DNA of 5,149 bases from Chloroflexota bacterium. GTDB taxonomy: Bacteria; Chloroflexota; Anaerolineae; Fen-1058. Under the pieces are notes generated by a model that was given only the letters and a program-made list of their open reading frames with translations, did no database searches and was not told the origin of the DNA. Made by a program: the position numbers and the translations under genes. This document shows, piece by piece, positions 1 to 5,149 of this stretch (position 1 is the stretch's first letter; the number at the start of each line of letters is the position of its first letter). The DNA is taken from the NCBI GenBank assembly GCA_016219235.1, contig JACRBO010000335.1:1-5149 (forward strand). Reading direction: 5' to 3'.

Positions 1-909
1 GATCAGGCGCTGGCGCTCCTGCATCTCGATCAGCACATCGAAGGTCGGCGGCGCGCGGCGCTCCAACACGGTCTTCTGCGTGCCGCGGCGGCGCGCTTCC
101 TCGTCGGACAACGTCACGCTTTCGATGCCGCCCACCAGATCAGACAACGTCGGATTCAGCAGCAGATTATCGAGCGTGTTGCCGTGCGCCGTGCCGATGA
201 GCTGTACGCCGCGCTCGGCGATCGTGCGGGCGGCCTCGGCTTCCAGTTCGCGGCCGATCTCGTCGATGACGATCACTTCGGGGTTGTGGTTTTCCACCGC
301 TTCGATCATCACTTCGTGCTGCAAGGTCGGCAGCCGCACCTGCATGCGGCGCGCACGGCCCACCGCCGGATGCGGAATATCGCCGTCGCCGCCGATCTCG
401 TTCGAGGTGTCGACGATGACCACGCGCTTGCGCGATCGTTCCGGCGCGTGACCGTCGGCCAGCACGTGCGCCACCTCGCGCAGCATCGTCGTCTTGCCCA
501 CGCCGGGCCGCCCCAGAATGAGCATGCTTTTACCGGAAGCGACGATGTCTTCGATGATGTCGATCGTCCCAAACACGGCGCGACCCACGCGGCAGGTCAA
601 CCCCACGATGTGACCGCGCCGGTTGCGGATGGCGCTGATGCGGTGCAGGGTGCGCTCCATGCCGGCGCGATTGTCCGCGTCGAACTCGCCGATGCGGGCC
701 ACCACCAGATCGATGTCGGCTTGCGTCACCTCTTGATCGCTGAGGGTCAACTCGCGATTGGTGTAGCGCGCTTCGGGCTTGCGGCCCAGGTCCAGCACGA
801 TCTCCAGCAGATTGCCGTTCTCATTGGCCTGGCGCACGGCATCGACCACGTTAGGCGGTAAAACGTTAAACAGGATATCCAGATCGTCAGTAATGTGTTG
901 TTGAGGCAT
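1..909 (-). CDS. SpoIIIAA/Ycf45-like AAA ATPase, probable R3H-domain protein (3' end outside window)
   Basis: This is a P-loop ATPase related to the SpoIIIAA/Ycf45 group, which resembles secretion-type ATPases. Only the first 303 residues are in the window. A Walker A motif, GRPGVGKTT, lies at residues 133-141, and a Walker B motif with catalytic acid, VIVIDE, at 212-217. The segments [12 protein letters not shown] (about 167-177) and [13 protein letters not shown] (about 238-250) are typical of this group, the latter sitting where a sensor region is expected. Residues 1-125 form a mixed alpha/beta N-terminal part. Known relatives in Chloroflexota and cyanobacteria usually continue into an R3H single-stranded nucleic-acid-binding domain; that part would lie beyond the left edge, so it is inferred. 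The start ATG at 909 begins the open frame 32 bases after the upstream GNAT-like gene, so the two are probably co-transcribed. No strong Shine-Dalgarno is visible. The cellular role is not established; binding of DNA or RNA is an inference. Confidence 0.88.
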   Translation of the reverse strand, partial: MPQQHITDDLDILFNVLPPNVVDAVRQANENGNLLEIVLDLGRKPEARYTNRELTLSDQEVTQADIDLVVARIGEFDADNRAGMERTLHRISAIRNRRGHIVGLTCRVGRAVFGTIDIIEDIVASGKSMLILGRPGVGKTTMLREVAHVLADGHAPERSRKRVVIVDTSNEIGGDGDIPHPAVGRARRMQVRLPTLQHEVMIEAVENHNPEVIVIDEIGRELEAEAARTIAERGVQLIGTAHGNTLDNLLLNPTLSDLVGGIESVTLSDEEARRRGTQKTVLERRAPPTFDVLIEMQERQRLI

Positions 910-941
910 GTCTATAACTCACGTAAATTGCCGCGCAAAGA

Positions 942-1901
942 TCAGGGCTGACGGGGCGCGGCCTGCGCCGTCACCCGGGCGTGGCTGTCCACCGCATGGA
1001 CTTTCACCGGTTCCGGATCGCTGATCAAGTTGACCAGGTGTTTGACCAGCACGGCCGACGCGCCAGACGCCTCGAAACCCAGCGTTTCCAGCGGACGGTG
1101 CAGCCACTCTTGATACCGCCGCACACAGCAATAAATCGGCGCACTCCAGTTGGGGCCAAACAGGCTTAAGCCGTACTCGATGATCTGGACGGCCCGAGCT
1201 TCTGCGCGCGGATGGACAAACACGTTGAACCAGGCGCCGTCCGGCCCGCGCCGCACTTGCAAATAGGCCACGATTTCCAGTTGATCTTCCAGCACATAGC
1301 AGCGCACCGCACCGGTGCGATACATGCGCGGCAGCCCTTCAGCCAGCTGCGCCAGGCGCGGCACGGTGTTGGTATACAACTGCTGCACGCCCCACTGATC
1401 GCGGGCTTCGCATGGCCGCATGATCGGGTCGGTCGAGATCGCCAAGCGGGTGCGCACCAGCCGCAGAATGTCCTGCCGCAGATAGATGGCGTAGCCCGCG
1501 CGCTGCAACACCTCAATCGTCGCACTCTCCTCCGGCGCTTCGGCAATGACGTGCTGCACGCCCAGCTTGCCCGACTGCGCCGCGACGTGATCGAGCAGAT
1601 GGCCCCAGATTTCGGCCGTGTGATGATTGACCTGCAGCGCCGGCGCAACATAGGTGATGACCGCGTACTTCCGATCACCTCGATCGCGGACCTGAATCAA
1701 GCCACAGAGTCTCTCCGCTTCATGGCCGTCGCGCAGCACGTAACTGCGCACACCCTGCGTGTTCAGCGAGAAAAACCCGGCCAGCGCCGATTGCAGTGGA
1801 CGCGGCCGGCGCGTGAGGGCCAGTTCGGCAAACAGGGGAGTGCCCTGGTGCTCGATTTGAGCCACCAGCGGCAGATCGCGGAGATCAAACGGTCGGATCA
1901 T
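942..1901 (-). CDS. Double-domain GNAT-like protein
   Basis: The 319-residue product looks like two tandem GNAT (Gcn5-related N-acetyltransferase) folds. The start of each half is similar: IRPFDLRDL at residues 2-10 and MRPCEARDQ at 161-169. Each half also ends in a motif-B-like stretch: ATIEVLQRAGYAIYLRQDIL at about 127-146, and a segment containing LETLGFEASG at about 271-280. Neither half has a clear acetyl-CoA pyrophosphate loop (Q/R-x-x-G-x-G/A), so catalysis is uncertain and one or both domains may be degenerate or structural. Residues 296-319 form a polar, probably disordered tail. The gene sits between pdxT (46-base gap, filled by a palindromic repeat) and the SpoIIIAA-like ATPase (32-base gap). 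No Shine-Dalgarno precedes the ATG; the bases just upstream belong to the repeat. Substrate unknown. Confidence is high that it is a gene and moderate for the GNAT assignment. Confidence 0.8.
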   Translation of the reverse strand: MIRPFDLRDLPLVAQIEHQGTPLFAELALTRRPRPLQSALAGFFSLNTQGVRSYVLRDGHEAERLCGLIQVRDRGDRKYAVITYVAPALQVNHHTAEIWGHLLDHVAAQSGKLGVQHVIAEAPEESATIEVLQRAGYAIYLRQDILRLVRTRLAISTDPIMRPCEARDQWGVQQLYTNTVPRLAQLAEGLPRMYRTGAVRCYVLEDQLEIVAYLQVRRGPDGAWFNVFVHPRAEARAVQIIEYGLSLFGPNWSAPIYCCVRRYQEWLHRPLETLGFEASGASAVLVKHLVNLISDPEPVKVHAVDSHARVTAQAAPRQP

Positions 1902-1906
1902 AGTGG

Positions 1907-1961
1907 TGCGTACTGCGTATTGCGTGATATTCTGCGCCGATTGCGAGTTACGCAGTACGCA
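1907..1961. repeat. Heptamer-period palindrome after pdxT
   Basis: Two perfect 13-base inverted arms, TGCGTACTGCGTA (1907-1919) and TACGCAGTACGCA (1949-1961), flank a 29-base spacer. The left side has a 7-base period: TGCGTAC, TGCGTAT, TGCGTGA, with TGCG at 1907, 1914 and 1921. In the right arm CGCA recurs at 1951 and 1958. Further TGCG copies at 1933 and 1942 break the phase. The element covers almost the whole gap between pdxT and the next gene. Its right arm runs into the pdxT reading frame and provides its stop codon; its left arm ends 5 bases before the next ATG. RNA from the minus strand could form a hairpin, but no U-run follows, so it is not a standard intrinsic terminator. Confidence 0.85.
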
Positions 1962-2544
1962 GGCCTGCCTTAGCCATCTTCAAGAAATATCGATGAAAAC
2001 GATCGTCGCTCGAGATCTCAGGATGAAACGAGGTCACGAGCAGGTTGCCCTGGCGCGCGGCCACAATCACATCCCGATGGTCTTTTTCAGCCCAGGCGAT
2101 CGCTTCGACCCCTTGGCCTACGGCCTCGATCAACGGCGCGCGGATGAAGATGGCGTGAAACGGCTGGTCGCCATCGACGCCCCTGATGCTGAGGGTGGCC
2201 TCAAATGAATCGACCTGCCGACCAAAGGCATTGCGCTCAACGGTCACGTCCATCAACCCCAGCAGCGGCTGATCGCGGCCCACGTCTTTTGCCATGAAGA
2301 TCAGGCCCGCGCAAGTACCCCACATCGCTTTGCCGGCGCGGGCCATCTCGCGCAGCGGCTCCATCAGCTGATAATGCACCGCCAGCTTGCCAATCGTCGT
2401 CGATTCGCCGCCGGGGATGATGAGGCCATCGAGGCCGTCAAGGTCCTTTGGTAAGCGCACCTGAATGACTTCCGCTCCCAACCGCGCCAACATCTGCTCG
2501 TGCTCGATAAACGCGCCCTGTAGTGCCAAGACACCGATTTTCAT
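1948..2544 (-). CDS. pdxT: Pyridoxal 5'-phosphate synthase glutaminase subunit PdxT
   Basis: PdxT is the class I glutamine amidotransferase subunit of cytoplasmic PLP synthase. It hydrolyses glutamine and channels ammonia to PdxS. The 198-residue product starts with the family signature MKIGVLALQG and has the expected length of about 190-200. The GGES oxyanion-region motif is at residues 45-48, the nucleophile Cys78 lies in GTCAG (76-80), and the catalytic His174 and Glu176 lie in FHPE (173-176). RNAFGRQ (104-110) and FIRAP (133-137) are also family-typical. The frame is open 17 codons upstream, but that extension lies largely inside the preceding HNH gene and is not family-like, so the ATG at 2544 was chosen; it lies 17 bases after the HNH stop. 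Only a weak, distant AAGG-type ribosome site is seen. The C-terminal LRTA and stop codon are encoded by the palindromic repeat at 1949-1961. Separation from pdxS by three genes is unusual. Confidence 0.97.
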   Translation of the reverse strand: MKIGVLALQGAFIEHEQMLARLGAEVIQVRLPKDLDGLDGLIIPGGESTTIGKLAVHYQLMEPLREMARAGKAMWGTCAGLIFMAKDVGRDQPLLGLMDVTVERNAFGRQVDSFEATLSIRGVDGDQPFHAIFIRAPLIEAVGQGVEAIAWAEKDHRDVIVAARQGNLLVTSFHPEISSDDRFHRYFLKMAKAGLRTA

Positions 2545-2561
2545 GATCGTTGAAACAACCT

Positions 2562-2987
2562 TTAATCCTTTGAATTCGCAGTGATTCTGAGCCACATCGC
2601 CCTGGCTGCCGTCGCTAACGGTCGATTCATCTTCAAGGCTGCCACCGTTGCACGGCCACAGGCCGATAAACCGACGATTTCAGTTTGATCAGCATTCCAC
2701 TGAAAATGCTCAGACCAGATCTGCTGGCGAGGGTTAAACAACGCCACCGCTTGATTCGAAACCGGATCAACCGCCGCCATGCGATCCAGCTTGAAGCCGT
2801 TGCAGGCGGCGCAGGCCAGACACAAATTTTCAGCGGAAGTCGCCCCGCCGCCGGCTCTGGGCTGAATATGATCAATCTGGCAGATCTGGCCGCTCAACCA
2901 TTCCGGCGACTGGCAATACTCATATTGATAATCGGCGCGCTGCCGGACCTGCTGCGCCAGCCGTTTAGAAATCCTGACGGTCGTCAT
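2562..2987 (-). CDS. HNH endonuclease family protein
   Basis: The 141-residue product has a beta-beta-alpha-metal (HNH) nuclease core. IDHIQPRAGGG at residues 38-48 carries the likely catalytic His40, followed by Asn54 in SAENL and by CAACNGFK at 59-66 with the CxxC zinc pair Cys59/Cys62. Many relatives have a second CxxC pair in a CEYC motif; here it reads YEYC (22-25), so the first cysteine is replaced by Tyr22. The TAT codon is one transition from TGT. The C-terminal part (FNPRQQIWSEHF, then GRATVAALKMNRP) matches my recollection of this small family, so the protein appears full length. The ATG overlaps the end of the upstream ribbon-helix-helix-like gene by 23 bases and has no good Shine-Dalgarno, suggesting translational coupling. 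Its target is unknown: it may be a toxin-like or selfish nuclease, or a housekeeping one. Confidence 0.88.
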   Translation of the reverse strand: MTTVRISKRLAQQVRQRADYQYEYCQSPEWLSGQICQIDHIQPRAGGGATSAENLCLACAACNGFKLDRMAAVDPVSNQAVALFNPRQQIWSEHFQWNADQTEIVGLSACGRATVAALKMNRPLATAARAMWLRITANSKD

Positions 2988-3414
2988 GCAACAGTCTGGG
3001 CAATTCGGTGCGTTTGGCTACAGGGTAGCCTCGATATGCTAACAACGCCAACGCCCTGGCTCGCCGCAGCACCGCCCCATCATAGGCTTCGATCAACTGG
3101 GCCAATTCTACCGCTTCAGCCGCGGTCAATTCGCGCGAGCCGCCCGCGTGGGTCAGCTGGTTCAATCGACGCTGTTGTGCGCGGGACAATGACGACTCTG
3201 CTGCCGCGTGAAGCGCATCGTCACTAAAGCGATCCATGGCGGCAAGTTCGGCCGCGAGGTCTTCCGGCAGATCGGCAAATTGCGGCAAGGCCACTTCCAC
3301 TGTATCCGCCAGCACGTCTTCAACCGGACGGTGGGTCGATTCAGCCACCCGCTTAAGCCGGCGATAGATCGCTTCGGGAAGTTGAACACTTACGGTCGGC
3401 GTCCAGTTAGCCAT
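2965..3414 (-). CDS. Ribbon-helix-helix-like protein paired with HNH nuclease
   Basis: The N-terminal part of this 149-residue protein looks like a ribbon-helix-helix DNA-binding domain. A strand-like segment, TVSVQLPEAIYRRLKRVAE (7-25), is followed by a second helix, PVEDVLADTVEVAL (30-43). Residues 46-75 are acidic and helical, and 76-149 form a helical C-terminal region rich in Leu, Ala and Arg. Such proteins often act as antitoxins or autorepressors; that role is inferred from fold and context. The ATG lies 6 bases after the GNAT stop, and a GGAG at 3430-3427, inside the end of the GNAT frame, can serve as its ribosome site at 12-base spacing. It overlaps the HNH gene by 23 bases, which suggests the two products function together. 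No membrane segment or signal peptide is visible. Confidence 0.78.
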   Translation of the reverse strand: MANWTPTVSVQLPEAIYRRLKRVAESTHRPVEDVLADTVEVALPQFADLPEDLAAELAAMDRFSDDALHAAAESSLSRAQQRRLNQLTHAGGSRELTAAEAVELAQLIEAYDGAVLRRARALALLAYRGYPVAKRTELPRLLHDDRQDF

Positions 3415-3420
3415 ACGACG

Positions 3421-3918
3421 TCATCGCTCCAACATCAGCCGCATTTCATTTGTCGGCACAAAACCGAGCTGCTCATACAGCCCGCGCCCTTGCTCACTTG
3501 CGTGCAACGTCAGGCGCGGCAGGCCGCGGGCGCGGCATTCGGCCATCATTGCGTTCAGAATCTGCCGCGCCAGCCCCAATCGCCGATAGACCGGATCGGT
3601 GTACACACTGTGCACATAGGCCAGCACCGATTGTTTGCCGTCGGGCCGGGGCAGCCAATCGGTATACAGGATGGACCCGCTAGCCGCCGCTCGTTCACCA
3701 TCGACAACGATCCACGCTTGCATCCGCCCATCGATCAGGCTGGCCCGCACATACGAGGCATACGTCGCGTCCATCGCATCCAGCCCTCGCGGATCAAGCG
3801 TGCCGCCTTTCAGCGCCTCCATATCGACAAACATCCCGCGCCGATGCTTCACCAGCGTCGGGATGTCGTTGAGGGTCGCAAGACGCAGGATGAAAGTGTC
3901 AGACACAGTGTGTTCCAT
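3421..3918 (-). CDS. GNAT family N-acetyltransferase
   Basis: This 165-residue protein is a single-domain GNAT acyltransferase, expected to use acetyl-CoA to modify an amine on an unknown small molecule or protein. The N-terminal strand FILRLATLNDIPTLVKHRR (9-27) is typical. Motif A spans VHSVYTDPVYRRLGLARQIL (102-121), with the pyrophosphate-binding R-x-x-G-x-A as RRLGLA (112-117). Motif B includes LHASEQGRGLYEQLGF (138-153). Length is normal for the family. The ATG at 3918 was chosen. An upstream ATG at 3981 would overlap the end of pdxS and translate through the palindromic repeat, which is unlikely. An internal GTG at 3906, preceded by GGAA, is a possible alternative. The start lies just after the repeat that follows pdxS; the stop is 6 bases before the next gene. 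Confidence 0.9.
   Translation of the reverse strand: MEHTVSDTFILRLATLNDIPTLVKHRRGMFVDMEALKGGTLDPRGLDAMDATYASYVRASLIDGRMQAWIVVDGERAAASGSILYTDWLPRPDGKQSVLAYVHSVYTDPVYRRLGLARQILNAMMAECRARGLPRLTLHASEQGRGLYEQLGFVPTNEMRLMLER
3427..3430 (-). promoter_or_regulatory. Ribosome binding site candidate for the ribbon-helix-helix-like gene
   Basis: GGAG on the minus strand lies within the last codons of the GNAT gene, 12 bases before the ATG at 3414. Spacing is slightly long. Because it is embedded in the upstream reading frame, it points to translational coupling between the two genes. Confidence 0.4.
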
Positions 3919-3922
3919 CTGG

Positions 3923-3970
3923 CGTGATGCAGGATGCAAGATGATCACGCATCTTGCATCCTGCATCACG
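3923..3970. repeat. Heptamer-period palindrome after pdxS
   Basis: A perfect 21-base inverted repeat has arms at 3923-3943 and 3950-3970 around a 6-base loop (ATCACG). Each arm has a 7-base period: GATGCAG, GATGCAA, GATG on the left, and GCATCTT, GCATCCT, GCATCAC on the right (GCA at 3949, 3956 and 3963). The loop ATCACG is the complement of the CGTGAT that opens the element, so the sequence at the loop repeats the outer edge. It begins 4 bases after the pdxS stop and ends 4 bases before the next ATG, so it fills the intergenic space. The minus-strand RNA would form a very stable hairpin, but no U-tract follows. It could limit read-through, protect the pdxS mRNA end, or be a non-autonomous repeat. 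Confidence 0.9.
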
Positions 3971-3974
3971 TGAT

Positions 3975-4862
3975 TTACCACCCGCGCGGGGCGAGTCGTT
4001 CTGCTTCCGGCAGCGATTGAACCGTGCGGCCCACCATCGGCTCGCCCAGGTTCTTGCTGACTTCGGCGATGATGCCCGCGTCACGGAAGTGCGTCGTCGC
4101 TTTGACGATGGCCTGTGCGCGATGCGCCGGATTGCCGCTCTTGAAGATGCCCGAGCCGACGAACACGCCATCGACGCCCAGCTGCATCATCAACCCCGCG
4201 TCGGCGGGCGTGGCAATGCCGCCGGCCGCGAAGTTGACCACCGGCAGGCGGCCCAGTTCGCGCGTCTCGACGACGAGTTCATACGGCGCGCCGATCTCTT
4301 TGGCAAACGCCATCACTTCTTCCATGGGCATGTTCTGCAGCTTGCGGATCTCGCCATAGACCGCTCGGGCGTGGCGGACCGCTTCGACCACGTCGCCGGT
4401 GCCCGCTTCGCCCTTGGTGCGCATCATCGCCGCGCCTTCCCCGATGCGGCGTAAAGCCTCGCCCAGATTGCGGCAGCCGCACACAAACGGTACTTTGAAG
4501 TCGTGCTTGTAAATGTGATGCGCCTCGTCGGCGGGCGTCAGCACCTCGCTCTCGTCGATGAAGTCAACCCCCAGCGATTCCAGCACTTGCGCTTCCACAA
4601 AGTGGCCGATGCGGCACTTAGCCATCACCGGGATCGTCACCGCGTCCATGATCTTCAAGATCAATTCGGGGTCGCTCATGCGGGCTACACCGCCCTGCGC
4701 GCGAATGTCGGCGGGCACGCGCTCCAGCGCCATCACCGCACACGCCCCGGCCTCTTCCGCGATCTTGGCCTGCTCGGCGGTGACCACGTCCATGATGACG
4801 CCGCCCTTGAGCATCTGCGCCAGGCCGCGCTTAATGACAACCGTTCCTACATCTTTTTGCAT
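3975..4862 (-). CDS. pdxS: Pyridoxal 5'-phosphate synthase lyase subunit PdxS
   Basis: PdxS is the (beta/alpha)8-barrel synthase subunit that makes pyridoxal 5'-phosphate from ribose 5-phosphate (or ribulose 5-phosphate), glyceraldehyde 3-phosphate and ammonia supplied by PdxT. It normally forms a cytoplasmic dodecamer. The 295-residue length matches the family. Asp25 in GGVIMDVV, Lys82 in MAKCRIGH and Lys150 in [10 protein letters not shown] correspond to the catalytic Asp24, Lys81 and Lys149 of the Bacillus enzyme. The phosphate-binding [11 protein letters not shown] is at 232-242. The frame stays open 51 codons further upstream, but that stretch covers the terminator and leader, whereas the ATG at 4862 has a GGAGG six bases before it and begins the family-typical [20 protein letters not shown]. 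It is probably the first gene of the transcript. It is separated from pdxT by about 1.4 kb containing three genes. Confidence 0.98.
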   Translation of the reverse strand: MQKDVGTVVIKRGLAQMLKGGVIMDVVTAEQAKIAEEAGACAVMALERVPADIRAQGGVARMSDPELILKIMDAVTIPVMAKCRIGHFVEAQVLESLGVDFIDESEVLTPADEAHHIYKHDFKVPFVCGCRNLGEALRRIGEGAAMMRTKGEAGTGDVVEAVRHARAVYGEIRKLQNMPMEEVMAFAKEIGAPYELVVETRELGRLPVVNFAAGGIATPADAGLMMQLGVDGVFVGSGIFKSGNPAHRAQAIVKATTHFRDAGIIAEVSKNLGEPMVGRTVQSLPEAERLAPRGW

Positions 4863-4960
4863 GTTCAGCCTCCGGAAAACGGGCCTTTTGAGAACGCCCG
4901 TACCATTCCAAAGCAATTCTACCACGGTTTCATAGCCTATACCCCGCATAGAAACACAAA
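4863..4960 (-). promoter_or_regulatory. pdxS leader and probable promoter region
   Basis: The roughly 100 bases between the upstream terminator and pdxS must hold the start signals of the operon. The clearest candidate is a -10-like TAGAAT at 4921-4916, a five-of-six match to TATAAT, but no convincing -35 box stands at the right distance. Downstream, a small inverted repeat ACGGGC/GCCCGT (4901-4896 with 4884-4879) could form a weak 6-base stem in the leader RNA. I see no recognisable riboswitch or operator. Confidence 0.35.
4869..4873 (-). promoter_or_regulatory. pdxS Shine-Dalgarno site
   Basis: GGAGG on the minus strand stands six bases before the ATG at 4862. It is the strongest ribosome site in the window and fixes the pdxS start over the longer open frame upstream. 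Confidence 0.85.
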
Positions 4961-4992
4961 GGGCGCAGCGGCTGAAAACAGCCGCTGCGCCC
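4950..4992 (-). terminator. Intrinsic terminator of the gene at the right edge
   Basis: A perfect 14-base-pair GC-rich stem (arms 4992-4979 and 4974-4961) has a four-base loop, TTTT on the minus strand. It is followed on that strand by the T-rich TTTGTGTTTCT (4960-4950). It starts 26 bases after the stop codon of the gene at 5021-5019, as expected for Rho-independent termination, and isolates that gene from pdxS. On the plus strand no T-run follows, so termination is directional. Confidence 0.88.
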
Positions 4993-5018
4993 GTGATCAA
5001 CACCATGCTGAGCATCCT

Positions 5019-5149
5019 TCAAGCGGTGATTGTCACTCCACCCAGTTGAATGTACGGCGTGAACACATCACCGCTCCAGTAGCCGTCGCAGCTCAGCGCC
5101 TGAATCTGCCGCAGCGACTTGTACAGATCGCCGCTGACGCCCGCGCCGC
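5019..5149 (-). CDS. C-terminal end of an unidentified protein (5' part outside window)
   Basis: The reading frame is open from the right edge to a TGA at 5021-5019 and gives 42 residues ending DGYWSGDVFTPYIQLGGVTITA. The other two minus-strand frames are closed by stops within this stretch. A strong terminator follows 26 bases later, which supports a real gene end here. The stretch is rich in Gly, Thr and aromatic residues and looks beta-rich, but it is too short to assign to a family. No function is proposed. Confidence 0.6.
   Translation of the reverse strand, partial: GAGVSGDLYKSLRQIQALSCDGYWSGDVFTPYIQLGGVTITA

Noticed and set aside
184..861. Long plus-strand open frame
   Set aside because: It runs opposite to the SpoIIIAA-like ATPase, which has clear Walker motifs; the plus-strand product is His/Asp-rich and low in complexity, typical of an antisense frame in GC-rich DNA.
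1212..1973. Plus-strand open frame of 253 codons
   Set aside because: It is antisense to the double-GNAT gene, has no recognisable domain, and is rich in His, Arg and Gln as expected of a shadow frame.
2545..2595. N-terminal extension of PdxT
   Set aside because: The extra 17 residues precede the conserved MKIGVLALQG start and lie largely within the HNH gene.
1907..3970. The two palindromes as intrinsic terminators or as a CRISPR array
   Set aside because: No T-run follows either stem on the coding strand, and there are only two elements of different sequence about 2 kb apart with no spacers, so neither label fits.
3919..3981. N-terminal extension of the small GNAT
   Set aside because: It overlaps the pdxS stop and would be translated from the palindromic repeat; the family-like sequence begins after the ATG at 3918.
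3208..4454. Plus-strand open frames (3208-3927 and 3954-4454)
   Set aside because: They are antisense to the ribbon-helix-helix-like, GNAT and pdxS genes, have no motifs, and cross the palindromic repeat or the boundaries of well-supported genes.
4879..4901. Leader inverted repeat of pdxS as a riboswitch or attenuator
   Set aside because: Only a 6-base stem is visible, with no conserved aptamer features and no T-run; it is mentioned only within the leader description.
4863..5015. N-terminal extension of PdxS to an ATG at 5015
   Set aside because: It would translate the upstream terminator and the leader, adds 51 non-family residues, and ignores the ideal GGAGG before the ATG at 4862.

Overview
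The window looks like chromosomal DNA from a free-living bacterium, most plausibly a member of the Chloroflexota, with cyanobacteria as the main alternative. This rests on gene content, not on a search: a DXP-independent vitamin B6 synthase (PdxS/PdxT), a SpoIIIAA-like ATPase of the kind carrying a C-terminal R3H domain, and a ribbon-helix-helix-like/HNH gene pair of a type I associate with those phyla. Base composition is GC-rich, and every supported gene lies on the minus strand.

Layout, in transcription order (right to left). The right edge (5149-5019) holds the last 42 codons of an unidentified gene, closed by a strong intrinsic terminator (4992-4950). About 100 bases of leader follow, then pdxS (4862-3975) with a near-ideal Shine-Dalgarno site. 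Next come a small GNAT acetyltransferase (3918-3421), a ribbon-helix-helix-like protein (3414-2965) and an HNH nuclease whose start overlaps it by 23 bases (2987-2562). Then come pdxT (2544-1948), a double-domain GNAT-like protein (1901-942) and the first 303 codons of the SpoIIIAA-like AAA ATPase (909 to the left edge). No intergenic gap after the pdxS start exceeds 56 bases, so the seven genes could form one long transcript. No stretch over 300 bases lacks a gene.

How the genes fit together. PdxS and PdxT are the two subunits of pyridoxal 5'-phosphate synthase: PdxT releases ammonia from glutamine, and PdxS condenses it with a pentose phosphate and a triose phosphate. They are often adjacent, but here three genes separate them: an acetyltransferase, a putative DNA-binding protein and a putative nuclease. 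The last two look like a self-contained bicistron with a toxin-antitoxin-like layout; that role is inference.

The most unusual non-coding signal is a pair of palindromes built on a 7-base period. One (3970-3923) fills the gap after pdxS; the other (1961-1907) fills the gap after pdxT and supplies the last codons and stop codon of pdxT. They differ in sequence but share the pattern TGC-N4 repeated every seven bases. This suggests a dispersed heptamer-palindrome repeat family.
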